From Candidatus Obscuribacterales bacterium (GTDB taxonomy: Bacteria > Cyanobacteriota > Vampirovibrionia > Obscuribacterales > Obscuribacteraceae), in NCBI GenBank assembly GCA_019752635.1, contig JAIELX010000013.1:80417-144416 (forward strand): a stretch of DNA of 64,000 nt, read 5' to 3'. Below the pieces are notes generated by a model. The model made no database searches and was not told the origin of the DNA. It worked only from the letters and a program-made list of their open reading frames with translations. Within the stretch, counting starts at the first letter, position 1; every line of letters begins with the position of its first letter. The position numbers and the translations under genes are program-made. Shown here in pieces: positions 1-8,744 of this stretch.

Positions 1-3000
1 CCGAAGTATTCGCTTTGCGCGGTGCCGGGTGGAACCATAACGCCTCGGGCCTCGATGTACTGATTCTGGCTGATGCTGCCTGCCGTAATCGTGACATTGC
101 CTGCTCGCCCGTCGTATCCGTTAGCTGTAATTGTGCCTGTATTCGAGTAACTTCCGGGGCTTGTAATGGTGATGTCACCGCCCCGGACGCCGGATGAATT
201 GAGCGACCAATTCAGTGTTGCCGATGCACCGGCTGCCACTACAATGTTGCCACCATTGCCGGTGTTCGATGTTGCATTTAGTGAAATACTGCCAGGGTTC
301 AGATTGCCGGCACGAAAATCGACGGTAATGTTGCCGGCATTGCCCTGGGGCGAGGATGTGCTGAATGAGCCGTTTCCGATGATGCCTCGGGTTACTGCCG
401 GGGAGTCCGAGAACGCTTCGCCGATCAAAAGACTAATCGCGCCGCCGTCGCCTCCGGCACTACCGGTGGCATCTATAAGGTGTCCGGTGCCACCGCTGCC
501 AATGTTCAGGCTTCCTATTTCCGAGAAGATAGAGACATCGCCGCCGTTGCGCGGTGAGCCGGTTCGGATGCCACTGGCAATGCGAATGTCGCCGCCTGCA
601 ATCAAGCTGACATTGCCTGAGATCGTCAACCCGGTTGTTTCGATCGAGGCCAGGTCGTAGCTACTTTGTAAATCGATAGTCCTATAGGGTGTCGATATGG
701 ATACGTTGCCACCGGTTACCTGACCGTTGGTGTAAACCCAGGGAAAGACAATGGTGCCGTAGCGGGAGTTAATCTCTACGTTGCCACCGGATCCGGCTCC
801 GGACGGGCTGTAGACGCCGGAACTGAAGTTGCCGTTAACATTACCGAGCACGTCAATTCTTACGTTGCCGGCGGCCAGGCGGCCGTCCGTATACAAAGGA
901 GCGTTGGATGAATAGTTGCCGCCGACGGCTATATTGATATTGCCTCCGGTGCCATTCGAGGAGGCCGCAATCCATGGCATATTGACCGCCGAAGGATTGA
1001 ACGCCTGGTCGCCCGAGACGATATTGAGATTGATATCGCCGGCCCGGCCGCTAGTCGAGTTAGTCACGAAAGACGGTGCGATGCTGCAGCAGAACGACGT
1101 GGAGTTGTTATTGACGCCGGCTCTTGAACTTACCGTGACCGATCGTCCAAGCACGAAGTCCAGTGTGCCACCGTTGCCGGTGCCGCCCACAGCGTAGATA
1201 TTGCGGAACAATTCGCTGAATTGACCACCCAGTCCGTTGAAATCCAGGTTGCCTGTATTAGCTGTAAGGGAGATGTTTCCGGCGGTTCCAGCAGAAATTG
1301 TGCGAAGTTGCGAGGCAAACGCCATGCCGCCGCCGGAGTATCCGACGATCTCGCCGCTTTGCGTTGTGCCGCTAGTGTTAATGCTGCCCAGCGACGCCGA
1401 GCTTCCTATTGATATAGTCCGTGTCGGCGCGGGGGCGAACAGAAGAACGTCACCGCCGCTTGGACCGCCGAGCGTGTTGATTCCGGCAATATTCACAGAA
1501 CCCGCAGCAGACATTACTGCGACCGTGCCACCTGAATTGGTGCCGGTCATATCGATACCGGTCGTGCTGATGTCTCCACGTGCCAGCAAAGCATAGCTGC
1601 CGGCGTTTACCGTGTTCAGTCTGGTGCTTGAGCCAATTGAAATTGTGGATCGCGATATGACCGGTGCGATTAGAAGATCATCGCCGCCGGTATCGAATCG
1701 AAGTTGACCGCCACCGGTGATGGAAACTGTGGTGAAGCCCTGTGGATTGTAGTTTTGGATCATCCCGGGGGTAAGGATTACATCCACATTTGCAGCGCTG
1801 CTTATGGTGGCTGGCCCGGTGAAACTGGCAAACGTTCCACTTTGACCGGCGCCTGTTACCGGTGCGGTGCCGGTGATCGTGCCGGATGCAACTCTAACTA
1901 CATTGCCGGATGTTGACCCGTTGCCGATATTATGGGCAACAATGGCGTTGTTGCTCAAGTTGCCACCAGAAGATAGAAACACCGATCCTGATCTGCCGGT
2001 GCTGACTGCCGCTGTATTTTCCGTGGAGATCGAGCCAGTGATATTGAGATCGCCCAACGATTGGACCGTCACGGCGCCACCGCCCGCCGTGCTGCCGGTG
2101 CCTTGGGCGGTCACTGAGCCTAGAGTTGTCGAGCCGGGTGTGCCTGCCAGATCCGTAGAGGCAAGCCAAAAACGACCGCCGGTAACTCCGGAAACATCTA
2201 CGTTCTGAAGACGCACCGCTGTACCTGAGCCGTCGTTGCCGTTGGCCGCAATGACAACATTGCCGCCCTGTCCTGCCGATGATGATGCGTCAATATTGAA
2301 TGTGGTACCAGCCGGGTTGACGATGCTGCCTGTCGCCTGCAAGTAGACGTTGCCACCGCGAGTGGTTCCGCTTGCCGTTAGCCCGAACTTGCCGTCGGAA
2401 TCCGCAGTTGCTGAACCAACGCGCAAGTCTCCTGTGGACGTTAGTTGGACGGTGCCACCGCGCGCTCCTGCTTTGCCTGATACATTTACCGAGCTCACCG
2501 ATAATGTTGTACCGGAAGTCGAAAGAAAGACGTGCGCGCCTTGTCTGTCCGCCCCGCTGCTGGAAGCTTCAACATGACCGATCGATATGTTGCCTGCACC
2601 GGTTCCAAATATCTGGACATTACCAGCGGTGCCGTTAGTTGCCGATGCGATGACCTCGCCGACGGACAGCCCGGCTGCAATGGGATTGATTACGATCCAG
2701 CCGGCATCTCCGGTGCCGCGGTTATATGTGGAGATGTCCCCAAGGGTGGTGGTGCCTACTAAATTTACTCGAAAAGATGAAGTGCTCGTGTCTCGCACGC
2801 CATCTAACAAAATGTCGCTACCGCTCTGTAATTGCACGTCGGCCAATGTGCGAATGGCACCAACGCCTCGCTGAATAGGCATTACGATTCTGCCTTGCGA
2901 GTTTATCCACTGCAGCGAGTTGGAAGTGAATAGCAATTCGCCTGCGCGACCGGCGCCGGTGTCGTTTGCCCAGCTAGTGACGTTGGTACCTGTCGTAGAG

Positions 3001-5888
3001 CGGGAAACCAGTGAGCCAAGGCTAAATCCATTAGTGCCCGTGGCGGCGCTGCCGCTATCCAATGTTATGTCGCCGCCTGCCGCATCTGCAAGACCGGCGG
3101 ATATCAAATTGTCTGCGGTGATAATGCCGGGACCGGTTGCGCGCGTAAACTCCGTATTGTCCGCTGCAACTATAATGTAGCCGGATTTCTCCGAAGCGCC
3201 GTAGCCACTTGTCACGACTGAACCGATACTTACATCGCTTCCGGCATAAATTCCGACATTACCGCCGCTGCCACCAATTGCGAGCAACGGATTGCTGTCC
3301 GTGCGAACATTTCCTACGGTCAGCAAAGTGCCTTGCGCGGTCGGCACAAAGGGCGCGGCCAGCGTAACTGCGCCACCATTGCCGGAACCCGTGCCGTTTG
3401 CAAGGATATCACCGCGTATGAAGTTGCTGCCGATCGCGTTTATAACAACAACGGACCCGGCCGATGAGGCCACCGTGTTCAGGGCGTTGCCGGTCAGTAT
3501 CTGCGACTGTCCTTTGATTTTTGCGGCATTGCCGATGTCGATGCCGGATGAGCCGGCGCCCGCGCCTGATACCAGGACCACGTCGCCATTGGTGGCGCCA
3601 GCGATTCCGGCAGTGCCTGTAGTTGTGATAGTCTGGGCGATCGTATTTTTTGCCAGTGATAGCGTCTCGTGGCTGACGAGCACCACTGATGATGCCGAGC
3701 CGCTTGCGCCTATCGCGCCGATTACATTTCCTGTAGCGGTGATTTGCGGCATCACGATCGGCGCGATCAATCGACTGTCACCATTCGTGCTGACAGTCAG
3801 TGAACCGGATGTGTTCAGTTTTTGACCCGATACTAGCGTGCCGAAACCACCGGGAACGAGCGCCCAGGTAGTCGACCCATCAGTAAACGTGGGTGCGGCT
3901 TGCGGGGTGAATGTGAAATTGTAATTGGCCGTGTCGCCTACGGTCGGAAAGCCGGTGAATGTAGAACTTACTCGCGGAAAAATACCTACTCCGCCAACGC
4001 CCGGAGCTGCTGCACTTGCAGTGGTATGTTGAACGTTACCGACGCGGATGTCTCCGCGTGCGTGCAAGATAACTGATGCATCGGAGCCGGTCAAAATTGA
4101 AGCTATGTTTCCTGCTGCACCTATATTGACGGCATTTGAGGCTCCGGTTAAATTGCTTCCAGATGAGATGAAGATGCCGCCGCTAGTCAGTGCGCCTGCT
4201 CCGCTGGTGTTGATTGCGGCATTGGTCAGTTGAGAGCCGCCGACCGTGATAACCCCCGGTGCAACCAAGCCGACACCGCCGGCCCGTCCTGACGGATCGG
4301 CTGAACTTGTATCGATACTGCCGGTAGTGATGCCGCCGTTATTGGCGGTGTTAGCAATCACTACATTGCCGGAAACAGTACCCTTTGTAGAAATATGGCC
4401 CAACGAAATTGCGGTAGCGCTTAGAGCGCCCTGGTTGTTCGCCAGTGCCACCACTTGCCCGCCCTTATCGTTTACGCCGTCGGTCTGGATATTGCCGGAG
4501 ACGTTTATCGTGGAAGCTGCAAGAAGGAACACGTCGCCACCGGCGCCGTTTCCAGTAAGAACGCTTGTGTTGATGCCACCGTTAATATTGATGCCGCCCA
4601 GCGGTGTTGACACCATGAAGATGTTGCCGTGGGTGAAAACATCACCGGTATAACTGAAGTCTCCGTTTGCCAGGTAGATCACCGGGTCGCCGGTGATGTC
4701 GAATTTCGTGATGTTCAAATTGCCGGTTGCCACCGAAATGTTGGCGGCGCCGGCGTCGACTTCCGTGTCTCCCGAAATTGATAAAGCATCGATATCGACG
4801 AGACCTTCAGGACTCGTAAACGCGATAGTGGCCGCCGACAAAGAGCCTCCGTCGACTTTTATGTTGGCTTTGTCGACAATATCGCCGGTGAGCGATTTGA
4901 TTGTCTCAGTTGTGGTGACACTTAAGCGATCGCGCGCGGTGATGCTTCCCGCGCCTGCGATGCTGAGGTCGTTGCCACTGAGCGAAGCGATCGCAACGTT
5001 GCCCATAAACGCCTGAATGGAACCGCTATTTGTGAGGTTGGCTGTCAACGCATTTACATTTGCTGTTTGCGAGGCAAGCACACCCTGGTTGACGATGTTC
5101 ATCGCTTGCAGGTTAAGGTTGTTCGCCGCCTGCATGATAGGTGTGATACCGGCAAGAGTGGCACTGTTCATGATCGTATTGCCTGCCACCACACTCAGAT
5201 TGCCGGCGCTGGAGATGATGCCGCTGTTGATGATGTTGTTCGATGCGAACAGGCTCAAGTTGAGATTGGAAACCAGATTGGTAAAGTTATATCCGGCCAA
5301 TCCGCCGGCCGGAATCACGCTTGTAAGCAGACCGCCTGTCTGGTTGAAAATGTTGCTGGCGCTTATTGTTGCGCTGTTCACTGCAGCATTGGTTGATATG
5401 GCGAAGATGCTGCCGGCATTGGTGAGATTCCCGGCCAGATTCAGTGTTGCGGCTGTGCCGAAGTCCTGTATGGCGGTGACGCCCGTTGGAATCACCAAGT
5501 TGGTGATGTTCAAACTGTGGTCGTTTAAGAGAAAACTGCCGCCGATTGCATTGCCTGCGGCGCCGAGCTGAATGGTTTGCGCACCACCCAGCAAGACCTG
5601 TGCTGCCGCTATGAATTCTCCCGGTGTGAGCATCGCTCCGGCAAGAATGTCGCGGGTTTGCCCTCCGACATTGATGGCGACTGGTGAATGTCCGCCGTCG
5701 AAAAGGTGGTCCGATGAAATGGACCCCACAGTCGAAGTAAGGTCAAGATGACCAGGATCGGGTGGAGTTTGTGGTGTTGTTGGCGTACCGCCAGTGTCGC
5801 CCTCGTTCGCAAGTGCCGGTACGCTGCTCGTTGAGTAGAGCAACTGAAAAATTAGCGAGGATACCAGCCACCGTTTTACCTGCTTCAT
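1..5888 (-). CDS. Giant filamentous-haemagglutinin-like beta-repeat surface protein (partial, C-terminus beyond left edge)
   Basis: Reading from ATG at 5888 the minus frame stays open to the left edge, giving about 1962 residues with no stop. The start MKQVKRWLVSSLIFQLLYST is a signal peptide, ending near the PALA motif, followed by a Thr/Pro-rich spacer. The rest is rich in Gly, Asn, Ser and Thr and repeats short beta-strand units of the type GG[ND]IxIxxG (for example GGDIRIASG, GGDVSIFS, GGNIVVAAG, GGDITITS near residues 1780-1930), as in secreted right-handed beta-helix adhesins. I do not see the NPNL/NPNGI motifs of classical two-partner secretion domains, and no TpsB transporter gene is in the window, so the export route is unknown. 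Upstream is a good promoter (5989-6018). Function as an adhesin or biofilm/surface protein is inference from the family. Ser/Thr-rich plus-strand frames opposite it are shadows. Confidence 0.85.
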   Translation of the reverse strand, partial: MKQVKRWLVSSLIFQLLYSTSSVPALANEGDTGGTPTTPQTPPDPGHLDLTSTVGSISSDHLFDGGHSPVAINVGGQTRDILAGAMLTPGEFIAAAQVLLGGAQTIQLGAAGNAIGGSFLLNDHSLNITNLVIPTGVTAIQDFGTAATLNLAGNLTNAGSIFAISTNAAVNSATISASNIFNQTGGLLTSVIPAGGLAGYNFTNLVSNLNLSLFASNNIINSGIISSAGNLSVVAGNTIMNSATLAGITPIMQAANNLNLQAMNIVNQGVLASQTANVNALTANLTNSGSIQAFMGNVAIASLSGNDLSIAGAGSITARDRLSVTTTETIKSLTGDIVDKANIKVDGGSLSAATIAFTSPEGLVDIDALSISGDTEVDAGAANISVATGNLNITKFDITGDPVIYLANGDFSYTGDVFTHGNIFMVSTPLGGININGGINTSVLTGNGAGGDVFLLAASTINVSGNIQTDGVNDKGGQVVALANNQGALSATAISLGHISTKGTVSGNVVIANTANNGGITTGSIDTSSADPSGRAGGVGLVAPGVITVGGSQLTNAAINTSGAGALTSGGIFISSGSNLTGASNAVNIGAAGNIASILTGSDASVILHARGDIRVGNVQHTTASAAAPGVGGVGIFPRVSSTFTGFPTVGDTANYNFTFTPQAAPTFTDGSTTWALVPGGFGTLVSGQKLNTSGSLTVSTNGDSRLIAPIVMPQITATGNVIGAIGASGSASSVVLVSHETLSLAKNTIAQTITTTGTAGIAGATNGDVVLVSGAGAGSSGIDIGNAAKIKGQSQILTGNALNTVASSAGSVVVINAIGSNFIRGDILANGTGSGNGGAVTLAAPFVPTAQGTLLTVGNVRTDSNPLLAIGGSGGNVGIYAGSDVSIGSVVTSGYGASEKSGYIIVAADNTEFTRATGPGIITADNLISAGLADAAGGDITLDSGSAATGTNGFSLGSLVSRSTTGTNVTSWANDTGAGRAGELLFTSNSLQWINSQGRIVMPIQRGVGAIRTLADVQLQSGSDILLDGVRDTSTSSFRVNLVGTTTLGDISTYNRGTGDAGWIVINPIAAGLSVGEVIASATNGTAGNVQIFGTGAGNISIGHVEASSSGADRQGAHVFLSTSGTTLSVSSVNVSGKAGARGGTVQLTSTGDLRVGSATADSDGKFGLTASGTTRGGNVYLQATGSIVNPAGTTFNIDASSSAGQGGNVVIAANGNDGSGTAVRLQNVDVSGVTGGRFWLASTDLAGTPGSTTLGSVTAQGTGSTAGGGAVTVQSLGDLNITGSISTENTAAVSTGRSGSVFLSSGGNLSNNAIVAHNIGNGSTSGNVVRVASGTITGTAPVTGAGQSGTFASFTGPATISSAANVDVILTPGMIQNYNPQGFTTVSITGGGQLRFDTGGDDLLIAPVISRSTISIGSSTRLNTVNAGSYALLARGDISTTGIDMTGTNSGGTVAVMSAAGSVNIAGINTLGGPSGGDVLLFAPAPTRTISIGSSASLGSINTSGTTQSGEIVGYSGGGMAFASQLRTISAGTAGNISLTANTGNLDFNGLGGQFSELFRNIYAVGGTGNGGTLDFVLGRSVTVSSRAGVNNNSTSFCCSIAPSFVTNSTSGRAGDINLNIVSGDQAFNPSAVNMPWIAASSNGTGGNINIAVGGNYSSNAPLYTDGRLAAGNVRIDVLGNVNGNFSSGVYSPSGAGSGGNVEINSRYGTIVFPWVYTNGQVTGGNVSISTPYRTIDLQSSYDLASIETTGLTISGNVSLIAGGDIRIASGIRTGSPRNGGDVSIFSEIGSLNIGSGGTGHLIDATGSAGGDGGAISLLIGEAFSDSPAVTRGIIGNGSFSTSSPQGNAGNITVDFRAGNLNPGSISLNATSNTGNGGNIVVAAGASATLNWSLNSSGVRGGDITITSPGSYSNTGTITANGYDGRAGNVTITAGSISQNQYIEARGVMVPPGTAQSEYF

Positions 5889-5988
5889 CAGCCCGCCCGA
5901 GGAATCAACGACCGATGCCGAGGTCGTCCGGTTTGAGAACAGTTTGCTAACAGCAGCCTCCCGCTGCCCTTTGCGCCCACCTGAAAAA

Positions 5989-6018
5989 AGTATAAGGTCT
6001 GAGGCGCGGGGCGGTCAA
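5989..6018 (-). promoter_or_regulatory. Sigma70-like promoter for the giant beta-repeat protein
   Basis: On the minus strand TTGACC (6018-6013) is followed after 18 bases by TATACT (5994-5989). This would start a transcript near 5982 with a leader of about 95 nt before the ATG at 5888. Spacing and hexamers are close to consensus; not tested. Confidence 0.5.
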
Positions 6019-6478
6019 TGTCGCGCTCCAGCTTGGAAAGTGCCAAGTAAGTGGACTGATCGCTTCAGAGCAAGGCGCTGTGTAAGCCTGGTGTCTTCGT
6101 GCGAAAACTGCCGTTTTTCGAAATCGGTCGAATGACGGATACAAGACCGGAAGCACTGACACTACAAGCCATCACGGGGGCGAGTGCCGGCAGAGGACGA
6201 GTGTATCTATGCGCGCTTGTAGTAGGGGCGTTTTTCGGGCGCAAAGAGATGGCAATCAGACATGCTAATACTATCCCGTTGTCAGTGAGTGTGTTACAGA
6301 GCGCGAGATTTGACATGATTTGGTAATCCAATCGGAGCGCCGTCATGTTCAATACATTGGGAAACACGGAGCAAGTTTCTGACCAGGTGCCTCTCTATCG
6401 TTTTGCGGCGTGGTTCAGCGCCATTCTCGCTGCAGGGCTTGGTGTCGCAATGGAGCTACTTTAGGCGATTGCGCTGTT

Positions 6479-6516
6479 CCGGACCGGAGCGCGCTACTTA
6501 TCGCGCTCCGGTCCGG
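6479..6516. repeat. Perfect 15-bp inverted repeat (hairpin)
   Basis: CCGGACCGGAGCGCG (6479-6493) pairs perfectly with 6502-6516 around an 8-base loop. Neither side carries a T-run, so it is not a standard intrinsic terminator. It lies about 60 bases downstream of the receiver pseudogene (minus strand), so it could be a transcription end or RNA-stability element. A dispersed chromosomal repeat is an alternative that needs a genome search. Confidence 0.6.
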
Positions 6517-6577
6517 CTCGAAGCGCATCGCTGTCGCTGCTGAACCACGCACCGCGAAAGTGATTCGATCCGCTCGA

Positions 6578-6988
6578 TCACTCGGGACTATTAGTGGGCG
6601 CGCCGTAGCCTTTCAACAATTTCAAATTGGGCCGCGAGGGTTGATACACCCATCGGAGAAGGACTTTTCGCAGGTCTTCGGGATCGAATGGCTTGATGAG
6701 GTAATCGTTCATTCCGGCTTCATCACAGGCTTGTCGAAACTCAGCTGAAATAGTGAGCGCAGTTAGCGGCACTGCAGCTAAGGTCTTCTCTCGCTGTTCG
6801 CGTGCTCGTATTTGTCGGGCGCATCCGAGCCCGTCCATGGCTGGCAGCCGGATATCCATGAGTAAGGCGGCATACATGCCCGTGTCGAAAGCTACGACTG
6901 CATCTTCTCCGCAGGAGACAACGTCAAGTTCGGCAGCAATCTGTTTCTAAGCAAGTTCTTCGCCCAGCGCGTAGCAAGCGAGGGACAT
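6578..6988 (-). pseudogene. Decayed receiver (REC) domain, probably C-terminal remnant of a hybrid kinase
   Basis: The piece from 6877 down to 6578 encodes the latter two thirds of a receiver domain: the phospho-acceptor strand LLMDIRLPAMDG, then PLTALTIS and the conserved Lys in DYLIKPFDPEDL. Reading upstream in the same frame continues into KQIAAELDVVSCGEDAVVAF, which is normal REC sequence, but it is preceded by an in-frame TAG at 6949-6947. Beyond that stop, MSLACYALGEELA still resembles the first REC helix, while the acidic DD pair that should precede it cannot be found. So the domain is interrupted by a stop and truncated at its front. The C-terminus is of the type that closes hybrid histidine kinases. 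It lies just downstream of the NarL-type regulator on the same strand. Translation from 6877 as a fragment cannot be excluded. Confidence 0.65.
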
Positions 6989-7103
6989 TTCTTTCAGACC
7001 TATACCTTCGAGCTTCCTTCCCCCCGGGTGGATGCGGCTGGTCCATCGACTCGTGATAGCGAAAAGGTAACCAGGTTTGTTAATACGAAAATTCTCTGCT
7101 GCG

Positions 7104-7826
7104 TCAGGTGTCCGTTCGTTTTGCTTCACTCGAGGGAAGAGTGATTCTGCCGGTGGCGCCCTCGGGAAATCCATTGAGAATGTTCTCTCTGATTGCTTTC
7201 ACGCAAGCTTGAGTTCTGTCTGCACAATCAAGTTTGGACAAGACATGTTTTACGTGAGCCTTAACAGTGTCGACGGTAATCACCAATTGATCCGAAATTT
7301 GTTTGTTCGATAGACCCTCCACCATTAGCATCAGTACTTCTTTCTCTCGACCTGAAAGTGCAAAATCTTGTCGCGGCTTGGTTGTCGTGCTGATTACCGA
7401 GTCGCTTCTGAATTTATTCAATAACGTTCGTGTCATTAACGGATCGAGCCACTGTTTGCCTTCCAGAACAGTTTCAATCGCCAGACGCAATTCGTCCGCA
7501 GTCACAAGTTTGTTGCAAAAACCGTCAGCGCCGGCGCCGAATGCTGCAAAAAATGAGTTCTCATCGCTCGAGCTGCTCAGTACGATTACCTTCGCCAGAG
7601 GAAAGCTCGCCTTGATTCTCTTTGTAGCTTCGATACCGTTCATTCCCGGCATCTCAATATCCATTAATACGACTACTGATTGAGGTTGCATACCCCCGAG
7701 AAGATCCAATGCCTTGCTTGCGTCCGAAGCGTCACCGATTAGTTCCATTCCCAGGTTTTGAACAATCGTTGAAACGCCCAGTCGAACGACCGGATGATCG
7801 TCAACAATTAGAATTTTCGATGCCAT
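7104..7826 (-). CDS. NarL/FixJ-family response regulator (REC-LuxR HTH)
   Basis: A 240-residue two-domain DNA-binding response regulator. The N-terminal receiver shows KILIVDDHPVVR (acidic pair), the acceptor Asp in VVVLMDIEMPGMNG, and a switch Thr/Ser position in VIVLSSSSD. The conserved Lys is in the GFCNKLVTADEL segment. The C-terminal LuxR-type HTH is LSGREKEVLMLMVEGLSNKQ onward, with TVDTVKAHVKHVLSKL as the recognition region. I chose the ATG at 7826 (MASKILIVDD) because the receiver begins there; the frame is open 51 codons further upstream but that extension has no family similarity. No cognate kinase lies on the same strand; the hybrid kinases at 8.7 and 16 kb are divergent neighbours and possible partners. 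The target genes cannot be told from sequence. Confidence 0.9.
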   Translation of the reverse strand: MASKILIVDDHPVVRLGVSTIVQNLGMELIGDASDASKALDLLGGMQPQSVVVLMDIEMPGMNGIEATKRIKASFPLAKVIVLSSSSDENSFFAAFGAGADGFCNKLVTADELRLAIETVLEGKQWLDPLMTRTLLNKFRSDSVISTTTKPRQDFALSGREKEVLMLMVEGLSNKQISDQLVITVDTVKAHVKHVLSKLDCADRTQACVKAIRENILNGFPEGATGRITLPSSEAKRTDT

Positions 7827-8744
7827 GGATACCCCGCACGTGCTGAGCGGACGAGCTGAGGGCGAATGGTTTCGGCTCCTCGTTTCCATGATGTCATTTG
7901 ACCGCGAAATGCGGGGGATTTCCAACGGGAAAACTGGTGCCACCACTATAAGTTCTACGGTTACCCTGACTGGTAACATCGTCAGTTGATGTCGAATGAG
8001 CAGGTAGGACCGGCGGATCGGCTCCGGCGGGGTTGCCTGGCGGCCGTTAACTAAACGCGCTCCTGACGGTCTTAACCAAAACGCCCGCAGAGGGTGCTCC
8101 GGCGTACATCCCGATGGTGCCTGGCACTTCTCAGCTTAGTGTCAAATATGGTGGCATGTAGTTTCTGCTCCATGTAAGTTGCGCGCGCGTTGTTTGCTCG
8201 TAGCCGAAGATTGTCCACCGACTGTTCGGCCGGGCCAAGAGTCGTTTGTATCCGCTCTCGCCTGTGCCGGGAAAATTAGGAATACCGGTTCGAATTTTTG
8301 CCCGAAATATTATCCGACATTTAAAAGTGCTGAAAAGTATCTCATCCCTATATAGCAAGTTGACGCTGAAGTTAACGCTTAAGCTATTATTCTTGCGGAC
8401 GTCCGCTACCGTGAGGTTCGCGGCTTTCCGGGTATCTTCTTGCGGCAAACGGAACGTTGCAGGAAATTTTCGCACCTTTGAACGCGGCTCCCCACAGCTG
8501 GCTCATCATCGAGTATAACTTTACTTAGGTGGCGACGGCTCCCAGTCAAGCGGAATCTGAGCAGTAGCACTCATTGCCACTGTCCAACGGCATCACGGAA
8601 CAACGGCATCCTTCAACATACGGAATTCCTTCGCCTCCGGCGTTATCGGTAGCGGACCGTATCTTATGTTCGGTTATCCGAGTCGACTCTTGACTCGGAT
8701 ATTAGAGTTACGCTGCGTTTCACAATCCAGGAGTTTTTCCACAT
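7827..8744. other. Divergent intergenic region upstream of NarL-type regulator and giant kinase
   Basis: About 920 bases between divergent signalling genes. Short frames on both strands (for example 8131-8475 minus) have no ribosome-binding site or recognisable domain. It must hold the promoters of both genes; the only clear structure is the inverted repeat at 8675-8701 close to the kinase start. Confidence 0.5.
8675..8701. promoter_or_regulatory. 10-bp inverted repeat upstream of giant hybrid kinase
   Basis: TATCCGAGTC (8675-8684) and GACTCGGATA (8692-8701) are perfect inverted arms around a 7-base spacer, ending 43 bases before the ATG at 8745. There is no T-run, so an operator for a dimeric regulator or a 5' leader hairpin is more likely than a terminator. 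Confidence 0.45.

Larger units (their letters stand above)
5889..6577. other. Gene-free stretch between beta-repeat protein and receiver pseudogene
   Basis: About 690 bases with only short, overlapping open frames on both strands that lack ribosome-binding sites and recognisable domains. It holds the promoter at 5989-6018 and a perfect long hairpin at 6479-6516. Nothing else is supported. Confidence 0.6.

Noticed and set aside
166..5571. Row of Pro/Leu-rich open frames on the plus strand
   Set aside because: They lie opposite the beta-repeat protein in a single shared register, have no ribosome-binding sites and look like antisense shadows of Gly/Asn-rich codons.
8131..8475. 114-residue minus frame in the region upstream of the giant kinase
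   Set aside because: No ribosome-binding site, no recognisable domain, and mixed composition.
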